In this document: one piece after another, positions 44,237-54,659 of the stretch
Position numbering within the stretch: position 1 is the first letter of the stretch
Layout: every line of letters begins with the position of its first letter
Program-made: the position numbers and the translations under genes
NCBI RefSeq assembly: GCF_019320115.1
Contig: NC_089587.1
Location: forward strand, 103,819,861-103,883,860
DNA from: Miscanthus floridulus
Lineage: Eukaryota; Streptophyta; Magnoliopsida; Poales; Poaceae
DNA length: 64,000 nucleotides
Direction: 5' to 3'
The notes under the pieces: generated by a model
What the model saw: only the letters and a program-made list of their open reading frames with translations
Databases searched by the model: none
What the model was told of the DNA's origin: nothing

Positions 44237-46161
44237 ATGGCAAGTTCTCAAGCCTTACAGAACTCTCCAAGCCTTGTTCACATTATATCACTTCTCTTGC
44301 CACTTCTCGCTTTTGCCTTCAGGGTAACAACTCGATCCCGTTTGCTTGGAGGAATTCTGGAGGAATCTGGATGAATTTGGAGGAATTTGTGAGAGAAAAA
44401 TATTATTTCGGATGAAAAAAGAAGCGGATCAAGCCGGGTTTAAGGGCACGCAAACGGGGCCTGAGGCAGCCCGTCACCATGCTTCCCTAAGAGCTCAAGC
44501 AGCAGCTCTTCTTTGATGGAAATCTACCATCAAAGGCAACTCTACAGCTCTGAGTTCTTGGAGGTCTGACATTCCACCATGCAACTGGATCGGCATCACG
44601 TGTGGTGATTTAAGCCATGCACCTAGAACATTTGTTATCAACAGAATCTCCCTCAGAGGGGCTGGAATTGTTGGGCGGCTGGACACGCTTGACCTTCTCT
44701 CTTTACCCTACATCACCAGCCTTGACCTCAGCAGCAATACCATCTCAGGCCAAATTCCGCCAACCATCGGTTCTCTCCAAGCACTGTCCATCCTCGACCT
44801 CTCTAGTTGCCATCTCGAAGGAAGCATACCTTCAACAGTCAGTAACCTCACCATGCTTAGAGGTATGTACTTGTACAATAACCTACTCTCTTGTCCAATC
44901 CCTGAAGAGTTGGGAATTCTCCCTCTTTTGGTGCATTTGGATATTTCTAGCAATAAATTGACTGGACCTATTCCACCAAACATTGCGAATCTCACTAGTC
45001 TATCTTATCTGGTTGTCTCATACAATAATCTTACTGGTTCAATTCCCAAAGAGATTGGACGCCTTGAGCAACTTGTTTCCTTTGATGTTTCTCACAATCT
45101 CCTTACGGGGTTCATCCCTTTCACTATTGCAAACATGACTGGCTTGCAAACTCTGATGCTACAAGTGAATAGCTTAGGTGACACCATCCTTGACAAATGT
45201 TAAGCATCTTCTTAATCTTCAAGTTTTGAATATCCACCACAATGAGTTTAGTGGATCAATTCCTTCCAGTCTCGGAAATCTCTCCAACCTTGTGCAACTT
45301 AACCTTGGATATAATAATTTTATCGGTTTGATTCCTCCAAGTATAGGGCATTTGTCTAATCTCTTTTTTCTTAGCATGGCCGGTAACCCACTACATGGAA
45401 CCATCCCTCTGGAACTAGGGAATCTAACAAACTTGCAGTATATTTGGATCTACTTTACTCATATATCTGGATCGGTACCTGAGAGTCTTGGGAACCTGCA
45501 AAACATGTTGGATATACGGCTATTTGCTAACCTACCTCCAGCGCTTGAAAACCTTACCAATATGGTATTTGCTGATTTTTCCAACAATAGCTTCACAGGG
45601 AATTTGCCAAATCTATGCCAAGGGAAAACGTTGCAACACCTCAATTTTTGGTTGAATATGCTTCATGGTTTTGTTCCAGATAGCATCAAGCACTGCACAA
45701 GCTTAGAGTTTCTCAGCTTCTCAAACAACCAATTAAAGGGAGATTTATCACAGCATTTTGGAACGTACCCACACCTTATCACCCTTGATTTAAGCACAAA
45801 CAACTTTGGATATCTCTCGCCAAATTGGGCATCAAGCCATAATTTTGAAACTATGTGGATTTTTGAAACCCTGGTCAATGGAACCATACCTTCGGAGTTG
45901 TCCAAACTAACAAATCTTAGAGACCTACGTCTCCACACAAATAGGTTAAATGGTGAGATATCACCAGAGATTGGTAATATGAGAAACCTCTATTGGTTGG
46001 ATTTTAAGTGGAAATTAACTATCTGGGAGGGTCCCTTCAGAGATTGGCCGGCTAAATGATCTTCAGTTTCTAGATTTGTCTACCAACCAACAATACCTCG
46101 GGAACTTGCAGAATGTCAAAAACTAATTTCAGTTAAGTTGAATGAAAAAAACTTAACTGGG
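44237..46161 (+). pseudogene. LRR receptor-like kinase pseudogene, ectodomain part
   Basis: ATG 44237 (context CACCATGGC) opens a signal-peptide-like segment (MASSQALQNS, then ISLLLPLLAFAF). It is cut by a small MITE at 44336-44459. The N-terminal LRR cap follows (WKSTIKGNS..., CNWIGITCGD), then about 18-20 leucine-rich repeats of plant type (L..L.L..N.L.G.IP.) from 44700 to 46160. Lesions: TGA at 44514 in the cap, frameshifts near 45175-45195, 46005-46020 and 46085-46095. The order resembles grass MDIS1-interacting/MIK2-like LRR kinases of subfamily XII/XI type, membrane receptors for peptide ligands. The reading breaks off at 46161 where a copia element begins and resumes at 59039. Confidence 0.85.
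44336..44459. mobile_element. Small MITE inside the receptor-kinase first exon
   Basis: CCCGTTTGC at the left (44337) and GCAAACGGG at the right (to 44458) are inverted. The interior repeats GGAGGAAT. The sequence separates the signal peptide from the LRR cap, which are contiguous in this gene family. The target duplication is not clear. Confidence 0.6.
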
Positions 46162-47606
46162 TGAAAACATCTAGGCCCCTAGTTGGGTTTCGGTGATTAA
46201 TGACAATACGTGATTACTGTGACTAACGTGTATTTTGCAGAGGCAATTAAGTTAGGTCACGGTAATGGAGATCGATTGCGCTATCATGGTGGTCATGCCC
46301 CTACGATGGAAATCATTTCGGTTTTCAAAGGATGGACGACAAGGTTAAGGATGGACTAGTTCTAAGTGTCGTTTGGTGTTAAGGAGACACTTAGAGTAGT
46401 TTAAGACTTTGTTTTTTCTTTGGCCGTACTATTAAGGGCGGTATGGACGGATAGCTTGACCTAGGTGAGTCTAGTGGGTTAGGTGTGGTGCACACTTGCT
46501 AAATCTAGCACTAGGTAGCTCCTAAAAAGCCCTTAGATCCATTAGAGCAAACTTCATTCACGTATGATCGAGAGTTGGAAGTGAATGGAGGGTCAAATGC
46601 CGACCGGACGCTGGTTCCAGAGTGACCGGACGCTGGCGCAGAGTCCGGTCAGTTCATTTGATCAAGGTAAAATCGTCTGGTGCGACCGAACGCTGAGAGG
46701 TGAAGTGACCGGACGCTGGGTCCCAGTGTCCGGTCGACTCCAGTAAGGTTCTAGAGAGGAAAAATCGTGACCGGACACAACTTAAACACTGGAGATCGGG
46801 GAGAACTGACCGGAGCGTCCGGTCAACATGACCGGAGCGTCCGGTCACCCCGTAGAGGCACATAACGGTTCGTTTTTCAGCCATGGTTATAAATACTTTC
46901 TCCATCCGTGTGTGGGGGTACTTTTGCTCATTCCAACAGTTGAGAAACACCTTTGAGAGTGCCAAGAAGAGCAAGGTCCTAGTGAGGTGATTGAGATTTA
47001 AGAATCCCAAAGAGAGCCCTCATTAGTGAAAGCAAGAGTAGCAAAGTGTGCATCCACCCTTCTCGTTAGGCTTATCGTGGTCAAGTAAGAGTTCATGCTT
47101 GTTACTCTTGGTGATCGCCATCACCTAGACGGCTTGGTGGTGATTGGGAGCTTGGTGATCATCCGGCGGAGCTTGTGGATGACCCAACTCAAGTTGTGAG
47201 CGGTTGTGGGTGATTCACCGCGACGGAGTGTCAAAGAATCAACCCATAGAGAGCACTTGATCCTTGCGCGGATCAAGGGGGAGCTACACCCTTGAGCGGG
47301 TGCTCCAACGAGGACTAGTGGGGAGTGGCGACTCTCCGATACCTCGGCAAAACATCGTCGTGTTCCTCCTCCTCTCTTTACTTTGAGCATTTACTTTGAG
47401 CAATTCAATTCTTGTCATTTACATTCATAGAATTGCCATGCTAGAGTAGGATTGGAACATAGGTTGCTAAACTTTTGTGCGGTAGATCAATAGAAATACT
47501 TTCTAGGCACAAGGGGTTAATTGGGCTAACCGTAGTACTTAATTATTACAAAGAAATTTAGAATTAGCCTAATTCACCTCCTCTCTTGGGCATCTTGATC
47601 CTTTAA
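46162..47606 (+). repeat. 5' LTR of the copia element
   Basis: Starts TGAAAACATCTAGG. The 3' boundary is uncertain (47592-47606), because the ending GGGCATCTTGATCCTTTAAA lacks a clean CA. It differs from the 3' LTR by scattered substitutions (about 7 in the first 85 bp, fewer later) and lacks an 18-bp hairpin arm present at 58204-58221. A TATA box is at 46888. Confidence 0.88.
46600..46894 (+). promoter_or_regulatory. LTR promoter region: GACCGGACGCT motif cluster and TATA box
   Basis: About eight copies of GACCGGACGCT or its complement AGCGTCCGGTC (with variants GACCGGAGCGTCCGGTC) fall between 46600 and 46850. They are followed by TATAAAT at 46888-46894. The same layout exists in the 3' LTR (58030-58341). 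The motif pairs are palindromic. The promoter role is inferred from position. Confidence 0.6.
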
Positions 47607-47608
47607 AT

Positions 47609-47622
47609 TGGTATCGAAGCCT
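47609..47622 (+). promoter_or_regulatory. Primer-binding site
   Basis: TGGTATCGAAGCCT resembles the plant initiator methionine tRNA complement TGGTATCAGAGC with small changes, in the expected position after the 5' LTR. Confidence 0.75.
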
Positions 47623-47659
47623 CGTGCTCACGTATTTAGGCTTAACCGCCTAGAGAAAG

Positions 47660-50050
47660 ATGTCTCACGGGGATGGACCTCCTCCTATCTTTGAGGGGGA
47701 TGATTTTCCTTATTGGAAAATCCACATGAAGGTGTATTTAGAAGCTCTAGACGTTGGAATACTTAGAGCCGCCTCACAAGGCTTCCCAAAACCTCAGGAT
47801 GCTACACACCTACAAGGCGATGAGGTGAATTACAAGAAATGGAATGCAAAGGCTCAAAACATCATCTTTAGAGGCCTTTGTAAAGATGTGTTTAACCGGG
47901 TAAGGAACCACAAGGACGCCCATGCACTATGGTCCGACGTTTGTGTGCTCCATGAGGGAACAAAGAGTGAGCGTGAGGAACGCTATCATCTTATCATGAA
48001 AAAAATTAACTCTTTTGAGATACTTCCTAAAGAATGTGCTAATGAGATGTACTCACGTTTGAATGTTCTTGTAGAGGAAGTCAATGGGCTTGGACTCACT
48101 CAAATGCAACCATCCGATATTGTAAGAAAAATCTTGAGTGTACTCCCCATTGATAAATATGGGCATATTGTGACCATGCTTCATCAAGGTGATCTTTCCA
48201 CCGCTACACCAACATAAATCTTGAGAAAGATCAATGCTCATGAGATGTACATGCACATCACACCACAAGATGGCTCATCCTCTACTAAGAAGAAAGAAAA
48301 AAACTTAGCATTCAAAGCTAGCCAAGAGAAGGGCAAAGCAAGGCTTGAGTATTAGAGCTCAAGTGATGATGAAATTGATGATGCAAGTCTTGCTCTCATG
48401 GTGAGAAGAACCACCAAAATGCTAAAGAAGCTCAACAAGAGTGGCATCAAGTTTGATGGCAAGAAGAAGTTCTTCACTAGCTCTAGAAGGAAGCCAATCT
48501 CTAAGATGGATTGCTACAATTGTGGAGAACTTGGTCATCTAGCACACCAATGCACCAAGCCCAAGAAAGGCAAGTTCAAGAACAAGTACAAGGGTAAGAA
48601 AGATGACTCAAGCAATGAAGAAGAAGATGAGAAGAAGAAAAACAAGCCATACAAGAAGAGAGATGGCAAGAAGGACTTCCACAAGAAGAAGAAAAGTGGA
48701 AAGGCATACATCGTCGGTGATTGGCTCACGGACATTGATTCATCTAGTGGCTCATCCGATGATGATAGTGACAATGAGAAGGTGGCCGCCATTGTTATTG
48801 ACTCTTCATCATCTTCACCGCCACCACCGTCATCATCCTCTACACACCTATGCCTTATGGCCAAGGGTGACCGCAAGTTATCAAATGATGATAGTAGTGG
48901 TGATGAACATGCTAGCAATGATGATAGCGATAGTGATGATGATGAATATGAATCACCTTCTTATGATAATCTTATTAAATTGCTAAATCAATACACTAAG
49001 ATCATTAGAAAGAGTAGAGCTAAGAATGAAAAACTAAAAGCTAATAATGATTCTCTTTTAGCTAAATGTGATGTAGCCGAAAAGACTAGTGTTGAGCTTA
49101 AAGAAGCAAATGATGCTATATCATCCAAACTCAAGGAGCTCAAATTTTCTAAGAAAGAGGTTAAAGATAAACATGATAAGCTTGAGAGGATACACAATGA
49201 GCTCATCACTAGCCACAACATGCTAAAAGAAGAATATACTACTCTTAAGATTAATCATGATAATCTTGTCATCGCTCAAGAATATTTATCCAATGAGCCA
49301 CATGATGCTACTAACAATGTTGTTAAGATTGATATAGCTACATCATGTGATGATTTGATCATTGAGAGTATTGAGCAAAGTTCTAGTAGCAAGGGCAAGC
49401 AAGTGGTTGAGACCGAAGATTATGATGAGTTTGTTAAGCTCAAGAATGACAATGAAAAGCTCAAGAAAGATCTTGAAGAGATCAAAAGCCACAACACTAT
49501 TGTGCTAGAAACTCTTGATCATGATAGTGATTTGATTCTTGAGAATGAGAAGCTCAAAGAAGAGAACAAGAAGCTCAAGGAAGAGAAAAATAATGATGCT
49601 CTCAAGGAAGAAAACAAGAAGCTCAAGTTGGAGAAAGAGCATCTCAAGATTGGATTGAGCAAGTTCACAAGAGGCAAGCATCTTCAAAGTGAGCTACTAA
49701 TGAACACCATTATGAAGATGGATAGAAGTGGCATTGGGTACATGGCAAACAAAGAGAAGAAGGCTCAAGCTCAACAACAACAAAAGTCAAAACCAAAGAA
49801 GTGTTTTGAGTGTGGACAAGAAGGCCACTTTGCCCATAAGTGCCAAATTCCACCACCACAACCCTTGCCCAAGCATGCTAGACCTTTTGCTTTCAATGCT
49901 CATTACATGCTTAGAAAGGATTCTAGTGGAAAGATGAAAGTCATGTTCTTAGGTCCTCCCAACAAGAATAGGCCTAAGAAAATTTGGGTAGCAAAGTCAC
50001 TTGTTGAGAAGGTGAAGGGCCCTCAACAAGTTTGGGTTCCTAAAGCTTAA
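47660..50050 (+). pseudogene. Copia gag, long form with two zinc knuckles
   Basis: Frame 2 is used throughout from ATG 47660 to TAA 50050. The N-terminus has the copia gag signature (FPYWKIHMKVYLEA, then the UBN2-like WNAKAQNIIF and YGHIVTMLH). The centre has CCHC knuckle 1 (CYNCGELGHLAHQC, near 48510), an acidic serine-rich region, a long lysine/glutamate coiled coil (about 49010-49670) and knuckle 2 (CFECGQEGHFAHKC, near 49803). Two in-frame stops interrupt it: TAA 48215 and TAG 48353, both where glutamate codons are expected. This structural protein packages the RNA; here it is non-functional without readthrough. Confidence 0.9.
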
Positions 50051-50064
50051 TCTCTTGTGTGTAG

Positions 50065-53000
50065 GTGAACTATAAGACCAGTGGAAGTCATTGGGTTATT
50101 AATAGTGGCTGCACACAACATATGACCGGTGATCCTCGTATGTTCACCTCACTAGATGAAGAAGTAGATGGACAAGAAAGAATCACATTTGGAGATAATT
50201 CAAAGGGTAAGGTTAAAGGATTGGGCAAAGTGGCAATATCAAATGATCATTCAATCTCAAATGTGCTATATGTTGCTTCATTGAGCTTCAACTTGCTATC
50301 CGTTGGACAATTATGTGATCTTGGCTTCCAATGCTTGTTTACCGAGAAGGAAGTTGTTGTATCTAAGAAGGATGATGATCAAGTGATATTCAAAGAATTT
50401 AGATACAACAACCTATATCTAGTGGACTTCACCTCCGAAGATACAAATTTGAAGACTTGCCTATTCACCAAAACAACACTTGGATGGCTATGGCATAGAA
50501 GACTTGTTCATGTTGGGATGAGCTCACTGAAGAAGCTTTGTAGTGCATGTCAAGCCGGCAAGCAAGATGCAAATACTCATCCAACCAAAGCTTTCATATC
50601 AACCACAAGAGTGCTAGAACTCCTTTACATGGACTTATTTGGACCAACAACATACAAGAGTTTGGGATAAAATCTTTATTGTCTTGTGATTGTTGATGAC
50701 TATTCAAGATACACATGGGTATTCTTCCTTCATGACAAATCCAAAGTTGTATCATGCTTCAAGAAGTTTGTCAAGAGAGCACAAAATAAATTTAAAGTGA
50801 AGCTTAAAAAGATTAGAAGTGACAACGGCAAAGAATTTGACAACACAAATATAGAAGCCTATTGTGATGAAATTGGGATCAAGCATGAGGTCTCCGCAAC
50901 ATATACTCCTCAACAAAATAGTGTAGTTGAGAGGAAGAACCGAACATTGATCACTCTTGTAAGAACAATGCTTGATGAGTACAACACTCCCAAAGCTCTA
51001 TGGGCGGAAGCTATCAACACCGCATGCTATGCATCCAACCGCCTATTCCTTCAAAAGTTTCTTGGCAAGACACCTTATGAGTTGCTCAATGGGAAGAAGT
51101 CGGACGTCTCCTTCTTTAGGGTGTTTGGTTGCAAATGCTACATCTACAAGAAGCGACAACACCTAGAAAAGTTTCAAAGACGTTGTGATATTGGTTTTCT
51201 TGTTGGTTACTCATCAAAGTCTAAAGCATATGGAGTATTTAATCATGCCACCGGCTTGGTTGAAGAAACATATGATGTGGAATTTGATAAATCTAATGGC
51301 TCACAAGGAGCACATGAGAATCTTGATGATGCAGGTGATGAACCATTGAGGGAGGTCATGAAGAATATTCCGGTTGGAGACATCAAGCCTAATGATGATG
51401 AAGATAATGTACAAGTGATCAATCCACCTTCTTCATCAAGTGTGCCACAAGATGGTGAAAAAGATAGGAGAGTAGAAAATAAAGACACTCATGTCTCCCA
51501 TGAGCAAATGGTGGTACAAGCACAAGATGTTGATGCTCCACAACCCCCCCCCTTAAGTGGTTGATAGAAGAAATTCACCTCTACTTCAAGCTCATCCACA
51601 AGATCTCATCATAGGGAGTCCATCAAAGGGAGTAATGACTCGCTCACAAAAACTTGCTTTATTTATTGAACATCACTCTTTTTATCTCTTGCTTTGAGCC
51701 TACTAAGGTAGAAGAAGCTCTTCAAGATCCGAATTGGATAAATGCCATGCATGAAGAGTTGAATAACTTCACCCGCAATGAAGTTTGGACTCTTGAAGAG
51801 CAACCAAAAGGTGCAAGAGTCATTGGAACAAAGTGAGTGTTCCGCAACAAGCAAGATGATCAAGGCGTTGTTGTGAGGAACAAGGCAAGACTAGTTGCAA
51901 AGGGATTCTCTCAAGTTGAAGGTTTGGATTTTGGAGAGACCTTTGCACCGGTTGTAAGACTAGAAGTCATTCGTATCCTCCTTGCATATGCATCACATCA
52001 TAAAATGAAACTATATCAAATGGATGTGAAAAGTGCATTTTTAAATGGCCTTATTAATGAACTAGTCTATGTTGATCAACGTCCTGGGTTTGAAGACCCT
52101 AGATATCCTAATCATGTTTATAGGGAGTCCAAGGTGTTATATGGGCTTAAGCAAGCCCCAAGAGCTTGGTATGAGCGCCTTTGGGACTTCCTCATTGAGA
52201 AGAGCTTCACCATTGGAAAGGTCAACATCACACTATTCACCAAGAAGCTTGATGGACATATCTTCATTTGTCAAGTGTATGTTGATGATATCATCTTTGG
52301 ATCATCAAATGAAGATTCTTGCAAAGAGTTTGGTGAATTGATGTCTAAAGAGTTCGAGATGTCAATGATTGGAGAGCTTACATTCTTTCTTGGTTTTCAA
52401 GTCAAGCAAATGAGAGAAGGGATTTTCATCTCTCAAGAAAAGTATACTAAGGATCTTCTGAAAAGATTCAAAATAGATGAATGTAAGCCAATCAAGACAC
52501 CAATGCTAACTAATGGACATCTCGACCTAGATGAGGGAGGTAACACGGTTGATCAAACTCTCTACTGCTCTATGATTGGTAGCTTATTATATTTAACCGC
52601 ATCTAGGCCCGACATCATATTTAGTGTGTGTATGTGTGCTAGATTTCAAGCTAATCCTAAGGAAACTCATTTGATTGCCGTTAAAAGAATCCTTAGGTAT
52701 CTTAAGCACACACCAAGCATTGGCCTTTGGTATCCCAAAAGAGCTATATTTGAATTAGTCGGCTATTCCGATTCGAATTATGCCGGTTGCAAAGTTGATA
52801 GAAAAAGCACATCCGGAGGGTGCCATTTGCTTGGTAGATCACTTGTGTCTTGGTCCTCCAAAAAACAAAATAGTGTGGCTTTGTCCACCGCCAAAGCGAA
52901 ATACATTGCTGCGGGTGCTTGTTGTTCATAAATTCTTTATATGAAACAAACTTTGCTAGACTATGGAGTAGTTCTAGAAAAAGTACCTCTTTTGTGCGAC

Positions 53001-53237
53001 AATGAAAGTGCGGTAAAACTTGCAAATAATATAGTTCAACACTCTCGCACCAAGCACATAGATATCCGCCATCACTTTCTTATAGATCATGTTGCAAAGA
53101 ATGATATTTCATTAAAAGGTGTAAGGACTGAGGATCAATTGGCGGATATCTTCACTAAACCGCTAGATGAGGCGACTTTTTGTCGATTACGGAATGAGCT
53201 CAATGTGCTTGATTTTAGTAACTTCACTAAAAAATGA
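50065..53237 (+). pseudogene. Copia pol (protease, integrase, reverse transcriptase, RNase H), multiply broken
   Basis: Protease: HWVINSGCTQHMTG near 50086, with Asn where the catalytic Asp of D-S-G belongs. Integrase: HRRLVH and CSACQAG, but only 9 residues between the HH and CC pairs, implying a deletion. The D-D-E residues appear in YMDLFGP, IRSDNGKEF and VVERKNRT. RT: YVDDIIFG near 52278 intact, with FLGFQVKQ downstream. RNase H: GYSDSNYAG and STAKAKY show Asn and Lys in place of the usual acidic residues. Stops: TAA 50668, TGA 51834, TAA 52929, plus a frame change at a C-run near 51545. The order PR-IN-RT-RH defines copia. Confidence 0.92.
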
Positions 53238-54659
53238 GCTTGTGTTGTCCTTTGCATTGCATTGTAATATACAACATGTTTTATTTATGGTAATGCACCT
53301 AGGGCTTGTCTAACATGGTTAAGATAACCACTGTAAAGCATGTGAAGAAGCTTAACCTTGGATCAAACTTGACAAGCAACTAGATTTACTTTCAAGTATT
53401 GCATTACATATGCATGAATGATGCTTTGTCGTTTATCTTCAATTGCCCTCTTATTGCCTATTTTCTTAAAAAAATTATAGCCTAAGGCAAAATATTTTGA
53501 AAATTTTGAGGGTTTGAGAGAGGTCACTCACATCAGTTCCAATTGGTGTTTATTTGGATCTTATTGAAGTTGGGACATAATTGGGAACAGACAGCATGAT
53601 GGACTTTGAAGATTTGCTGGAAAAAGACTGACCGAACGCTGCACCAGACTCTGAAGTCCAGCGTCCGGTCAGTTCACAGGAGGTGAACTTGCTGCGATGG
53701 AGTGACCGGACTTTGTTGTTCAGCGTCCGGTTAGATGGTGGTTTAGCGTCCGGTTGATCGAAGACAAAGGAGACAGGATGCACCAAACTCTGGTTGCGTC
53801 CGATCAGGGTTCACCGGACGCGTCTGGTTGTGATTTCAGGGGTTTTGGACCTCTCTAGAATCGACCGGACTCTGGGTGGCAGCGTCCGGTCGTTGCCACC
53901 GGAGCGTTCGGTCAGTAGAAATCGTGCGACATTCGGATTCTTCTCTGTTTCCTTATCTGTTCCATCGGGGGACCCTTTATAACCGAACGCCGCCTTGATC
54001 TAGCCCTGCATCGCTCCATCCCGCGCCACCGCCCTACTCCAGCGCCCGTACGCCACCACCGCCAAGCCAAGCCACCATGCCGCATTGCTCCACGCCGCTG
54101 TGCCAGAGCTGCTCCACCCGCCCACGCCTCTACTCCGCGTGCCCATGCCTTAATGTCGCCGCGCAGCCGCCCTAGCGTCGCCGCACCACTGCCATTGAGT
54201 GCTCTTGTGCCCTAGCACTGCCCGTTGCACTCCCCAGCGCCGCTACCGTCGTGCTCCACGCTGGAGACCCTACTGCCATCCTTGTGCTCGTGCCCTCATT
54301 GCATTGCTCGACCGCCGAACTTCACCGCAACCCTAACCCTAGACGTCCAGTTGCTGACTCGGTGGTTCCCCGATTCGTTCCTCTTCTCGTCGATTCACCG
54401 GTTCGTAAGGTAGCAAGCCCTCATTTCAATTTTGTACCTATTGCCTGCTCTCTTAGGGTTTCGTATCTCTAGATATATTGTATTTATTTGTATATCCTAT
54501 CTATTCTATCATACAGCGAGTTGGTGCCGTTGTGGTCCTAGTGGCTGTTGTCAGTTAACTCGAGGCCAAGCTTGCGAGTACGGATCGAGGCGAAGCCTCA
54601 GAAGTGATAGTTGGTAGTTGATCATTGTTAGCTACAGTTGTTCTTTTTAGATCCATCAG
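53238..54659 (+). promoter_or_regulatory. Pol-ORF3 interval with motif cluster and TATA box
   Basis: After non-coding AT-rich DNA, 53625-53925 contains about nine GACCGGACGCT / AGCGTCCGGT-type motifs, as in the LTR. They are followed by CTTTATAACC (TATA at 53978) and then a GC-rich, CT-rich leader-like stretch (54000-54400) up to the third ORF at 54660. The arrangement mirrors the LTR promoter. An internal promoter or a spliced leader for ORF3 is inferred. Confidence 0.5.

Noticed and set aside
46654..47390. Minus-strand frames inside the copia LTR
   Set aside because: The same frames recur in the second LTR (58194-58837). They are parts of the LTR, not separate genes.
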